NCBI GenBank assembly: GCA_025766275.1
Contig: JAFKAC010000004.1
Span: forward strand, 1,922,001-1,986,000
DNA: 64,000 nucleotides
Direction of reading: 5' to 3'
Source of the DNA: Lactarius indigo
Lineage: Eukaryota > Basidiomycota > Agaricomycetes > Russulales > Russulaceae
Shown here: positions 24,288-35,641 of the stretch, piece by piece
Numbering within the stretch: position 1 is the first letter of the stretch
Layout: each line of letters begins with the position of its first letter
The notes under the pieces: model-generated
The model's input: the letters and a program-made list of their open reading frames with translations, nothing else
Database searches by the model: none
What the model was told of the DNA's origin: nothing
Made by a program: the position numbers and the translations under genes

Positions 24288-25692
24288 GGTACGAGAGGGT
24301 GGGTGTCGAAAATAAATAACGTGAACCACAGATTTTACCCTGCGACACGTTTGAGAAGTTATCCCGTGGGTGTATATAGCTGGCTTCTGATACGGCAGAG
24401 ACCGAACGTCGCACACGACCTTTGTGTGGCGAAGTTGACCGTTGACGAGAACCTACGAGTTCTGTGAGCAAGAGACACAATACGAAACGATGCCGTAGTA
24501 CGTTGTAGTATAATAACCTGGGTGCTTCTTAGCGCTCCGAGTCCACGGAGCCCGCGCAATGGAGGAGACGTCCTTGTAGGGCACGATGGACCCATTGGGA
24601 CGGTGTTGTCAATATATCTGTTGGCATATGACGGTCATGGCCGCGTCACGTCCGAGTTGATGAGGTCGGCTGCCAATGGGGCCTGAAGAAATCACCGCAA
24701 TCAGTCCGTGGTCGCAATCTGCAACACGTGGAGCACGGCCGCTACGAGATTTACGACGCATTTTCGAGCAGCGCCGAAGAAACTGGCCGCTTGCCGAGAC
24801 TAGATCTTGCTCGGACGAGAATTCCAAGAGGTGCAAATTAAAGCTATAGCACTACTAGCACGCGACAGACCGTCCAGAGGGGCACTGGCAGAAAGATTGG
24901 CGCACGTTGATGTTGATGCGAGAAAATGACGCGACTGTAGCAACTGTCGGTCGGCGGCCGCCGTCTGCGGAGGTCAAGATCATTGTTGCAACGCGTAGCT
25001 GGCGTCAAGAATACCCCCAAGGATATCGGCGATAGTCATACAGAGAATGGTCAGGTTTGATAATGTGCCGTTCCTGATTGATGTGCTCTACTCGCCTATT
25101 TGGAAGGCCTGGACGGGTCATCAGCGTAGCAGTAGGATCTTCGGATAGGCCTTTGCACAGGGGGAGGAATCAGGCGAGTGAGTTGATCTACATGTTAGTG
25201 GTGGCTGGGTTTTAGCGACCCAATGGCTAGAGATATCCGTTCTGCCCAATTGGTCCACCGCCTGTGATGATATGCCTCGGGTCGAAAAGTTTATTTGGGG
25301 TCATGACACACCAGTGGGCCTTTCACGGCTCAGCTGAGATCCTGTGGAAAGGGCGCGGAGATGGTTTAAATGAGACCGTTTGTGGTAGTAGTATCGGAAA
25401 GAGCCATAGAGGCTGCACGCACGCTCGTACTGCAGTGACCTCACCTAGTTCCATTGCATTTTCTCCAATGTTACTCACCTGGCGAACTTCACAATGAATT
25501 TTAAAAATGAGTATGTGTACCATACACACAACCCGCAATTTAAGGAGATATGCAATGTTCATATGTAACGATGGGAGTTCTGTTCGTAACGACCGTTAAC
25601 AAAATGAGCGACACAAAAGTGGTCTGTCCGTGCCGCCGAATATGTAGGTAAGCGAGATTAAAAAACAAAGTCTATAAGGTCCAATGATATAG
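24288..25692. other. Intergenic stretch, no gene seen
   Basis: Only short frames (under 80 codons) with no recognisable motif. It separates two - strand genes, so it should hold the promoter of the low-complexity protein near 24300 and the 3' region of the DUF7137 gene near 25600-25690. Confidence 0.45.
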
Positions 25693-26381
25693 CTAACGAG
25701 CAGAACTACGAAGGATCGCGAGTCCAGATGCGAACATGACTAAGATGGTGAGGCAGACGCTGAGAAAGGCGGGATGGGCCGTAATGGCACCGCTGTTGCA
25801 ACCGGTGCATTGCCAACCTGCGAACCAAAGAATCAGCCTGTATTGAGAGAAGAAGGGTAGAAAAGCCGCGGCCTCTGACCGGAAGCTATCGGGGTATACG
25901 GCTGCGGGGTATAGAGTGCAAATTGAAGAGCGTTGTTTGGTGAAAGCAACCCAGGGGCCCTCGCTGCACCTGGACCCCGATTGTCGAAAATCTCGAGGGT
26001 GTAAGTGGCCTGTGCGAGTGGACTGTTGGGGTGGCTCTGTTGCCAGGCATATGCGTCCCAGACTACGCTGGTAGCGGTACCGGGTATTACGCCATCCGTC
26101 GGACCTACAGGGTAGGTGTTGCCGTTCTCACAGACAGCGGAGACGGTAAGTTGAGAGGGTGTTGAGAGGACATATGAGAAGTTCCATGCAAAAGTGATTG
26201 GCTGGGACTGGGCAATTTTAAAAAAGGCGATGGTGGTCTGTGGTGGTTGTGTGATGGTGAGAAGACCAGCTGGGGCGGACTGGGGGATGTTGAGCTGGGA
26301 AGAAGTAGAGTTTGTGTTCGTAGTACCAGTACCACTCGAGGCAGGGAGGCTCGTTATTGTGGTGGACGCAGGTGTAGCCAT
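25693..26381 (-). CDS. DUF7137 protein, probably cell-surface with C-terminal membrane helix
   Basis: A fungal family of unknown function. Visible features, in order: a Ser/Thr-rich start (MATPASTTITSLPASSGTGT), a beta-sandwich-like core (LLTITQPPQTTIAFFKIAQS, then QPITFAWNFSYV and VVWDAYAW), the family-typical NALQFALYTPQPYTP, an intron (about 25819-25882), then GWQCTGCN with two Cys and a final hydrophobic helix of about 20 residues (AFLSVCLTILVMFASGLAIL) ending RSSAR. Family members normally have a signal peptide. None precedes this Met, and only 82 bases separate it from the divergent kinase start, so the true first exon may be missing from the model and overlap the kinase 5' region. Confidence 0.75.
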
Positions 26382-26463
26382 TGCGGGTCTTGTTCCGGTT
26401 CGTCAGCACGAGCCACAACATCAGAGGGCATCGACGGCTACTACCGGGCCGCCGGGTTGGACC
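26382..26463. promoter_or_regulatory. Very short divergent promoter, DUF7137 / IKS1-like kinase
   Basis: Only 82 bases lie between the two divergent start codons. If both starts are right, the two genes share a promoter or their 5' UTRs overlap. Confidence 0.4.
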
Positions 26464-28916
26464 ATGACGAGCCTGCAAGTGCGCGACCGACCAGAGTGGC
26501 AGCCCATCCTTCACTCTTCAAACCAGGTCGTTCTCTACAACCCGACTTCTCATGCCCTTATCATACACCCTTCCTCCCAATCCGAAAATCGCACCGTCAC
26601 CCTTGACCAATCTGTCCCCCATCTCTGTCCATATTGTTCCAGACCTTTGCCACCAGGTCCCACAGAACGTGACGACGTGCACGAACCAGATTCCTCGTTC
26701 ACCCACCTTAGCCGTTTCGAGGACGTATCTGAGGCCCACGCATCCAATTATTTCCAACTCCTGCAAGTCGCAAATGAGAGTGCCAGCCGTCCACCATCAC
26801 CCCCCCTGCACTCCACTCACTCCCCACCTTCATCCCAAACAAATACGCGGGCTCCATCCCCCTCAAACCTCCATGATGATAACGTATTTTCCCCAGAGTC
26901 CATGGCCGAGGGTTATTTCAAGGCCTTCTTTCAGGAGGAAGCCCGCTTAGGTATGGGCGCTAACGGTACTGTCTTTCTATGTCAGGTACGTCCTACGATT
27001 CTTTACTGTCTCTTTCTCAACTCATTTAACAATGGTTGAAGCACGTACTTAATGGCAATCCTCTCGGTAAACTGGGGCATGCTCAGTCTTGAGGATCCGC
27101 TTACACACAACTTTTCATGTTAGGCCATTTTGCCGTCAAGAAGATAGCTGTCGGCCAATCCGCCTCCTACCTCTTAAAGATATTACGTGAAGTGCACCTG
27201 CTCGAGACCTTACGACATCCTAACATTATCACATATCACCATGCATGGCTCGAAACCGCCCAGTTCTCCACCTTTGGTCCCAAAATTCCCACTTTACAGT
27301 ATACCCGTTTCACGCATTCACCATCACGTCCTTTTTTAACCACCTTCTCGATAGTGTCTTGATGCAATGGGCCGAAGGCGGCTCCCTTGATGATTACATC
27401 GACGCGCGTCTCGGCCGTCCAACACACCTTCCGCACCCTGCCTCCAATGACGCTTCTACAGATGACGACGACACATCTTCTGAAGTGCATTCCCGCTCTG
27501 CTCGCATCCGCGCATTCCGCGCCATGCAACGTGCTGCCCCTTCCGAAAAGTCTGCTCTCCGCGCGAAGCTTAACGACAACGGTCATTCCTGGACGGCTGT
27601 GCACCTTCTCAGTGCCGAGGAAGTTCTTGGCATATTTGGCGGCGTTGCAGCAGGGCTCGGTTTTTTGGTGCGCTTATTTTTTTAATGTCGTTTCTGTGCC
27701 TTGACCGTTTTGGGCTGCAGCACGACAAGAGCATTCTCCATCTTGACCTTAAACCAGGAAATGTTCTTCTGACTTGGGATGAAGGCGCTCTCATGTATGC
27801 GTACTTTAACTATCTGTTATCGACCTCACTGACGATCTACCAGTCCACGTGCAATGCTCTCTGATTTTGGAACTTCTCGTGACATGTTGCAAATGCCACG
27901 CGCGAGGAGCGGAAATACGGGGACGTCAGTCCTTCCATTAATCATTCGACTTTTTTTCACTGACGATTGTCTTCCAGCCTCGAATACAGCTCTCCCGAAT
28001 CGCTTCCCGTACCCCCACACAATGCCCTCCCCCAGACGGACTCCAAATCCGATATGTGGTCCCTCGGCATGATTTTGCACAAACTCATCTTCTTTCGTCT
28101 TCCGTACCGCTGGGCCGCGTATGGTGATCGACCGCTCGATGGCTTCAGTCATGCCTCACCCCACGAAGATAGTGGAAAGGGCAATGACATGGATAGGCTG
28201 GAACGGGAGGTATCGTCATACCCTGGATTCAAAAGTACTCCACGCCTAGAGACGCTCTTCGCGTCACGCCGATTGCCACGCTCATACCTCGTCCTGCTCG
28301 AGAGCCTTTTGAATGTCTCACCAGTTGTGCGGCCATCCTGCGAGAAAGTTCTCGCCGCTTTACACCTCGGCAAGGTGCGTTATTACGTCCTTTTATATTC
28401 GCAGCCTGACGGCTTGTCCTTTTCGCCTTGCAGTTCAACCCAATCCAGCCAAAATCGAGCCTCTCGGATGTTCTCGCCTCTAGAACGGTACAGGTGTCTG
28501 ATACCACGGCGACTTCCTCATTGGTCCCAGCACTTCGTCTTCCCAAATCGACATCGCCTCCTTCGTCACCTACGCTGCCGCAGATTACGCCCCCACCTTC
28601 CGTACCTGTCAGTCGTCCAGCACCCCTTCCCGATAGCTCTGCGGAGAAGAAGCGGCTACCGTCACCTACACGGTCCAGACAGGGGCGATGGTTCATGGTT
28701 TCACAGCAGACCTCAACCCGAGTGCTGCGAGTGCTCAAGTCAGGCATCCTAGCACTCAAAATCTCGTCGCTTTGCATCAATAAGGAAGCCCTGCCTTTAT
28801 GGGCGCTGTCGATGCTCGCTGGACTGAGCATCGTCGTAGATTCCCTCTCGGACGACGTGACCTTGAACCTCGGGATGGGCATAGTGCACTTTGCCGTGCT
28901 GAAAACATGGAGATAG
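26464..28916 (+). CDS. IKS1: IKS1-like serine/threonine protein kinase
   Basis: The N-terminus (MTSLQVRDRPEWQPILHSSN) and a CPYCSRPLPPG cysteine pair resemble IKS1. Kinase motifs after splicing: glycine loop LGMGANGTVFL, catalytic Lys in FAVKKI, EVHLLETLRHPNI, HLDLKPGNVLL (HxD present), MLSDFGTS and EYSSPESL. A long insert (about 80 residues, Asp/Ser rich) follows EGGSLDDYIDARLG. The C-terminus is hydrophobic (ALKISSLC to GMGIVHFAVL) with two or three possible membrane helices. Exons break at 26985, 27068, at the intron before VLMQW, 27675, 27796, 27925 and 28375; a tiny exon at 27043-27067 (HVLNGNPLG) is needed. All joins keep frame. Cellular role in this fungus is unknown; the yeast gene is linked to ion tolerance. 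Confidence 0.88.
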
Positions 28917-29038
28917 CAAGGATGAAGGCTCGAGCGTTTTATGTTACCAAAGTCACGGACTATTAAATGAACACTTGCACACCGGCCAATTACATTTGTA
29001 TAGTAAAACGCACACTTGCTCCGAATCACTAGTTGTTT

Positions 29039-30113
29039 TTACATGCTCTCGATCCACTTGAGTGAAACAGGGGCCTTGACGTCCCACTCGGTCTCGATGG
29101 TGACCTCCTCGCCTGCACCGACATCGACCACCCACTCGAACAACCCCTCCTTCCTTCCGCCCTTCCCGTCGACCAACTTGCACCACCGCACCTTCCTCCG
29201 CGGCGCGGTGTGTCGCTCCGGTCGTACTTCTCCTTCCTCACCCTCCTCCTCCTCTGCCTCTTCTGCGCCGACCTCGAGCTCCTCGCCCTGCTCCAGGTCC
29301 GCAAGCGCAGCAGGGCGCCGCAGCACGACGTTGACGCGCTCCCCGTCCTCCGAGACAGGCACAGCATCGCGGAGCACCAGCGCGCGCAGCGCGAACGGAT
29401 GGCTATTAGTGATAGTCGTGCGGCTCGCAAATGCCGTGCTGGCCCACTGCTCGCTGAACGCGCGCGCCGCGGCATCGGGCGGCTTATCGGCGCGGCGGGA
29501 CGTGCGGGAAGTAGCGGATGCGTGTGGCGGGGTCGGCGCCAAGAGTGCAGTGGAACGTGTCGCTTGGCGCGACGTCGCGGGGGAGCGCAGTGAGAGCTGC
29601 GAATGCATCGTCGACGAAGGCGTGCACGGGGCCCGCGAGAAGGCGGTAGTCGCTCGTAGTTGCGCACGGTCGCGTGGAGGTATGCAACTGGCCGCGCTTT
29701 GGGGACTGCGACGTGCTGGAGCGTCGCGGAGAAGGGGAGCACCGCGACGGCCAGCTGATGCGAGACGCCGTCGCTTGGCACGCGCGACGCTCCCTCGATG
29801 TGGTATGTCAGCGCGAGCGGACTCTCATGTACCACCGCAGTTGGCTCGGCGATCGGCGTAGGCTCGTCGCTGCTGGTCGTGTCCGCGTCCACCGCTTGCC
29901 ATCCGTCGTCCGCGGGCACGGTCGCCAGTTGCGGCCCAGGTATATCTTGTGGCTGCGTGGCAGACCCAAACAGGCCTCCAGGAGCCTGGACGAAGATGGG
30001 TGGCGCGGGATTGGACTGCCCAAATAGACTTTGTTGCTGTTGCTGTAGCTGTCGTTGTTGTTGTTGTTGTTGTTGTTGTTGTTGCAGTAGCTGTAGTTGT
30101 TGTAGTTGTTGTT

Positions 30114-30144
<31 letters not shown>

Positions 30145-31281
30145 AGGCGCTGGTGAGGAACCAAACGCTGGTGAGGAACCAAATGCCCCAAACCCGCCGA
30201 CTGAGGGGGCACCACCGAAGACCCCGGACGGAGGTAGCGGGGCGGGTTGCGATTGTCCGAACAATCCCTGCGCGGCAATCGGTGGTGGAAAGGCGATTTT
30301 CGGAGCAATTAGTTGTGACGGCGTATTCGTACTCGGACGGAATCCATCGAACGGACCCTTGGGAGGACGGATTTTCGTGGGAATTAGAGTAGGGATCCTC
30401 TGAGTGGATAGGTTCATGTCCGCGGTACTCAGTGTAAGAGAGACATCTGTCCAGTCTTCACCCGTGCTTTGCGTGATCCGTGCACGGTAGTGCAGAGACA
30501 CGGACGGCGACGGAACCCCAGCGTCCGTAGATGCGTGCAGCTCGTACGCCGCAGACCACGTCGCATTCTGGACAACTGAAGTCGGGAAGTGGTGTTGATC
30601 AGGGAATCACGGAGCAGTGGTCGAAAATCAGGCACGTACGATAGGTCAATTTGAGCGCGATCTCGGTCGCTTGCTTGGCCACAACGACCACTGTCACTTC
30701 TCCGTCAGATTTTCCTTGCTTCCTCTCTTCGGCCGACGACAATACGTCAATTTGGCGTGTGAGCTGGAGAATCTCCTCTTCCAACTCCACACGAGTCGTC
30801 CTCAAAGCCTGAGACCTCGTCAAAAGGGTGTCAAAGAATTTCCCCGCCCGGTCAGGGGACACCGTGTCTCCTGCCAGAGTCTTGGAATAGTTGACCATAG
30901 TGTCGGAGATGTCGTCCAGGGCGTCTCGATCTTGAACAAGTGCGCCCTTCTTCGCTTTGAGCTTGCGGACGACCTCACTCGTGCTCAGCGGGTCAATTTC
31001 TTCGATCCCACGGCCAACAGAGCAGACAACATCAGAGAGTTGAGCATCTCCAAGCCCGCTAACGCGGGCAGAATCTGTGTCGATTGATCCAGGCAGATGG
31101 CTAATTTGAATCTTGCTCTGACCTGGCTGGAAAGAATTTACAGGAGCGCTTAAGGTCTGCCGTAGAGGCTCACCTGAAGCGACACGTCGAACACTCGGAC
31201 GACCTCTGCCTTGTTCGACTTGAAGACGGTGACCGACTTTATAGGATAGTTATCCGCATTGAGTTTGATAGTGGATGTCAT
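29039..31281 (-). CDS. DUF4140/DUF4139 (mucoidy-inhibitor-like) protein, two frame breaks
   Basis: The start at 31281 gives MTSTIKLNADNYPIKSVTVF (DUF4140). Two introns follow (about 31114-31174 and 30577-30642), with a coiled-coil stretch between them (TTRVELEEEILQLTRQIDVL), then DUF4139 (AAYELHASTDAGVPSPSVSL, VAVAVLPFSATLQHVAVPKA). A long Gln-rich insert with FG repeats (about 29990-30250) interrupts the DUF4139 part. Near 29658 one extra base shifts the frame just where the family has NTSDYRLLAGP; near 29484-29505 a second shift occurs after DPATRIRY, and the frame then runs to the stop (WDVKAPVSLKWIESM). The conserved motifs on both sides show the full protein once existed. Function unknown. 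Confidence 0.8.
29985..30150. repeat. CAA/CAG trinucleotide tract (polyglutamine)
   Basis: On the - strand, an interrupted run of about 35 Gln codons (with a few Leu) inside the DUF4139 gene; on the + strand it reads tgttgttgttg. Such tracts are length-variable and could be misassembled. Confidence 0.9.
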
Positions 31282-31706
31282 GGTCGGGCGTAGTGATTGC
31301 GAGGAAGGGAGTCGCCCATTCCATGACGCCTTTAATAGAGAAAGATGGCTGTGTGAAAGAGTCAGGTCTCGGAACCGCTTTACTGCAATGCAAATTGACT
31401 CTTGCGCCCTGATCAAGGTTGGTAGAAGGCAGGCGGTATATGAAATAATCCTGTGAAGCGAATGGTGAGCGTGACCTGACTCGAGCGCTCATCATGGTGA
31501 GTGGTGAAATCCGACCTATGAACACTTTCAACGATCTGTAGTCCTCAGAGCTAGTGGCCAACGAGGTGAATGCAAAAGTAACGCGTCGTGCTCTAGGACT
31601 TAATGAATATCGCAGCATATATTCACAGAGCCCATAATATCTACTGAGTTACACGACTCACCGCCTCCACCTGACCCCAAAAGTGTATTGCTGTCTGTAC
31701 AGAAAG

Positions 31707-33515
31707 ATGGCCATTATGACGGTCTCGTAGGCCTGGATATCATCATAGGTCTCACACTTATCAATAACCTTCTTGTAGGATGCTCTCAGCCTCCTGCCTC
31801 ATCTTCTCCCCAGTGCTCAGGACGGCACAGACGAACTATTGGCCGTAATTGCGCATCAGTGTAGCGCGAAAGAGGTCATGGTGGCCGCGCAAGAAGTGGT
31901 CGAGCATCTGAGAAGTGATGCAGGAGAAGCCGAGGACGTCGATAATTTGTCGGAGGGTGTCAACCTAGCCGTGCAGTTCGCACGTATAACGTCGCTCTTT
32001 GCAAAAGGTAAGCATATACGTCAGTGGCTGTGTCACAGGGATGACTGACATAGGGCTCTTGGATTGTAAGCCATTCCTCGGCTTGTGCTCCGCAAATCAC
32101 CATCACAGACCCTTGCACCACTGGCTGAACTCGAACAGTTCGTATCCACGGCGACCAAATCTGCAACCGTTGCGGAGAGCCGGTCACTTCTCCGTGGTGC
32201 TTCCCTCCTTGTTCAGGAGCTGGGAACGTGGGTCCAGGGAAGAACCGGGGATGACACCGCCGAGCTTACTGCCAGCTATGTTAGTGAGTCCGCTTACATG
32301 GCGTCACAAGGACTGGCCAAATTCAGTTGTGGCAGGTCATTTTGACATCCTTTCTGGATCGCACGCTGGAAGCGTGTGCAGATCTCATCCAAAGTTATGT
32401 CGCTCAAAGAGCCTTTGAGGCGTGTTTTCCGCGGCTTAGCGTTCGTTCGGTCATTCCTGGGGATTGGAAGGATGGTCAAGATGTAGTGCTTCTTGCTGTA
32501 GTGAGCGTGGTTTCGGGTAGCATCAACTGCGGGTCTAACGTATAACAGGGAGCATTCGGAACCCTGGGTCGTCCTTTATTGTCTGACCCCAACCCCAACT
32601 TGGCGTCCTTGGTACTCATTGCCCATGCACTGGCTCCGAACGACCCGAACGTTCCGCTTTTAGTTTCTGCTTTCCCAGCCATCCTGACTTCCATCCAATC
32701 GAACATAGCGCTGGACGCGTCTCTGGCCATCCTTCTAAAAGTGTTATGCGTCATGCCGCCCCCGCAGGCCTGAACTACCGGGCCATATCATTATCCCGCT
32801 CACCACATTTCTCCCCTCTCTGTGCAGTGTGCACCCCGATGCTTCGACACGACATATAGCTTTCCGTATCCTAGCTCGGGTCCTACAAATAGCGCCACCC
32901 ATGTTGCGGCTTCAAGTCCTACGTGATTTAATATCTCCATCTGAAGGCACATCTCCTCATATGCGCAGCGCGGCCATCGGGCTCGTGAAAGAATCCGTTC
33001 TAGAAGCCCTATCACATCCGAACAGGGAGAATGTGTTCGCCTCGCCCTTTCTCTTACAGACGATCGGGCCCTACATATTCCGCCTAGACTCGTCGGATTT
33101 ACTGACTACCATAGATGGGGCCGATGCATCGAATGATAGCCCAGAACTGGCGCGATTAGTGGAATGCCTTGGCTTATACTATATCCTCCTATTGAGGGAT
33201 GTAGAAAACAGAGTGCGACTACTTCGTGCCGTGTCTTTTCTGAGACTCAATGAGGGTGGATACTAGACCGGTATCAAGGATCCTGGGACAATACGAAGCG
33301 TAGAATCGTCGTTGCTTGGGCCGATACGTTCAGCGCTCGGCGAATGTGGGAAGAACTCTGGTAGGATTTTCTGCATGCGTCCATTTCTCGAAGATCCGGT
33401 ACGATAACCCACTGCCCTCGTATTTGGTACAGGAACCTTGCCCTTGGCTGCGCTGCAGATCGCCCTGGAGAGGGCCGAAGACGCTCTGGTTACTACAAAG
33501 ATCGCGAACTCTTAG
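31707..33515 (+). CDS. YBP/glomulin-type helical repeat protein (Ybp2 family), one frame break
   Basis: The family includes yeast Ybp1/Ybp2 (oxidative stress, kinetochore) and glomulin/ALF4 (cullin regulators). The spliced frame shows alpha-helical repeats: SAKEVMVAAQEVVEHLRSDA, LRKSPSQTLAPLAELEQFVS, LTSFLDRTLEACADLIQSYV, HPDASTRHIAFRILARVLQI, and the family-typical block LYYILLLRDVENR joined by an intron to TGIKD. The end LERAEDALVTTKIANS stops at 33515. Short introns fall near 32007, 32280, 32501, 33211 and 33361. At 32767 or so one extra base separates CVMPPPQ from PELPGHIIIPLTTFLPSL; no intron can explain it. The first exon (ATGGCCATTATGACG) is tentative. It is head to head with the DUF4139 gene. 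Confidence 0.7.
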
Positions 33516-34044
33516 GCCTCGGAGGATGGTGTGAGGGTGTATAATGACATCTCAGCGAAGTATAGATGGGTCATTTAGTCTTACGGAGTACTGGAACATG
33601 AGAATATGTACATATTCCTGGGTGCTGGCAATAAGAGTCATGTTCTCGTGTTTGCGCCCACATCCGCATGCGGGATCAAGTTCCTGTCTCACAAGGTCAC
33701 TATTTCGAGTCCGCTACAAGTTATGAATTCGCCAGTACCGTAACTTTGAGCCCACGCGATGTGGCGGTGTGACAAGGACACCAATTAGCGTGAAGGGGGG
33801 CTTACTGTCAAGAATTCCGAATATTTGGTTTCCAAATCTGACAACCCAACTACAGCTCCTCTGAGTCTGAGTTCGCTTTGCGCCTCAATTATCCAATCGT
33901 GTCCACCGCAATGTCCTTCTTCCGTGCTGGCGAGGCGCCTCTGAGTACCCGTACCCCGCTAGTTCTTGTATTAGGTGTAGGCAGCACATATACAGGCCCA
34001 GCTTTCGCGGGTTTGATGGTGGTATACCACGATCAGAGGACGTC
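33516..34044. other. Intergenic stretch, no gene seen
   Basis: No frame with a recognisable motif. An ATG at about 33912 opens a short frame (SFFRAGEAPLSTRTPLVLVL) that might be an upstream exon of the membrane protein, but I cannot support the join. Confidence 0.4.
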
Positions 34045-35428
34045 ATGGACTACCCACTCGCCAGTCAATGTCGAGGTAGCAAGATTCCGCTCGATTTAAT
34101 GAATATGATGGGGGCGCTTCTTGCTGGGATAGCATATGGTGCGTTTCCACTGGCTACCCAACTCCAGGGAGATGACCTACCCACTTGTAGGCGTCGTCGT
34201 CGTCATTTGCTCTGTCGTGCTATGGGCGGGCCATGTCCCGACTATCTCCTGGCGCACATTTATGACGTTTTGGTTGTTGTTAATGGCCACTGCCAGCACT
34301 GCGCTACAAATAAAGTGGACCCTACTCGCGTTTGTCACCCAACGGCAAAACGTCAGCCCAAGCGTTTTTATCGAAGAGAACATCAACAACTGGATATATG
34401 TTACGCTAAATGCCTTGTGAGTTTCCGGATACTCGGCATTCCTTCTTGGTAGCATATTGTTTTGACAGGTCTGCGCTTTCAGATACGTGATCATTAGTTG
34501 GTCTGTGGACGCTGTGCTGGTACGATCCATTCTCCGTGTTCCTCATCGACCGACCAACCAACTCGTATTAGGTGTTTAGGTTCTACCTTATTTTCGATCG
34601 ATTACTACGGTGGGCCTGGCCGCCTGCACTCCTTTATATTTCGTCGCTAGGTTGCTTTGCTAATTCCATGATTATGCTTTCTGGAGAACTGAACTTTGGT
34701 TTAACAGTGACGGGTTCGTTAGCACTTCGCCAGCTCGCCATTCCTGGAACGACGCAAAACACGAACAAACTCGCGAATTGGCTGGTGGTCTATCGCACCG
34801 TCTCGCTTTCGCTCAGCGTCATTGTGACTTTGTCCATCATTGCTCGCCTCCTATACTTTCATCGAAGATCGGGCTCTATATACCGCAGCCCAAGATCGCC
34901 TTTTCTGCGAATAGTGGCGATGCTCGTAGAGTCTGCGTCACTGGACACAGTGTCCACCTTAGTCTACATTATCGCCGTGGGCATCAACAGCCCATTGCAA
35001 AATGTCTTCTTGCCAGTTCTCGGGCAAGTTCAAGTAAGCTCATCCCTCGTTGTGCCAGTCTATTCTCTGAATGTAACTCGTTAAACCCATAGGTGATCGC
35101 ACCTATGCTGATCCTCTATCGCGTCGCACACGGTCGAGATGCGGTGACCGAGTTGACGGGAACGAACACAGTACTGCTTCCGAAACATATGACACAGCCA
35201 ACGCCAAGTATCCGCATCAACACCGACTTTTCTTCCATCAGCAGCGAATTATCGGCGTCACCGGTCAAGTCAAGTAGAGGATTGTTTGATAGCCCACGCA
35301 TTTCATACCCACCCCCGTATAGAAGTCATGATTTCATGAGAGGGGCTATCCCACCATCTCCGTCAATGGACCTGGGGTATATCGGAGAAATACAGAAGCC
35401 AGGTCATAAACGGACAACTTGGTCATGA
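34045..35428 (+). CDS. Seven-helix membrane protein of unknown function
   Basis: A multi-pass protein of a type common in mushrooms and often annotated only as hypothetical. Hydrophobic segments in order: LLAGIAYGVVVVICSVVLWA, FMTFWLLLMATASTALQIKW, YVIISWSVDAVLVFRFYLIF, PPALLYISSLGCFANSMIML, VVYRTVSLSLSVIVTLSIIA, LDTVSTLVYIIAVGI and a last one from VFLPVLGQVQVIAPMLILY. A Ser/Pro-rich cytoplasmic tail follows (about 110 residues). Introns: about 34140-34191, 34419-34482, 34521-34571 and 35033-35092, all frame-keeping. The start could be 34045 or 34099. The architecture recalls fungal receptor-like proteins, but I see no pheromone-receptor signature, so I make no functional call. Confidence 0.75.
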
Positions 35429-35641
35429 AAGAATGTAATTTACATGTAGCATACGGACTGTACATGGGACTGTACGAACACGACACACTTGAGCTGTAAA
35501 TTTATTTTTTTTGGCGGCGACGACGGAAAATAGCGCGATATTAAAACTCCGAAGGGGGAAGAGTGTTGACTGAGTGTCGGCGCTGTTGTGGCACAGTTCC
35601 CCGCCCCGGTTCAGTCCCCCAGCCCGCGTCTGGATAAGCGA

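Noticed and set aside
29949..30392. Poly-valine and poly-cysteine frames on the + strand
   Set aside because: Antisense and frame shadows of the CAA/CAG tract in the DUF4139 gene.
33878..34099. An upstream exon of the seven-helix protein starting at about 33912
   Set aside because: No splice join keeps frame with good sites; the hydrophobic start at 34045 or 34099 suffices.
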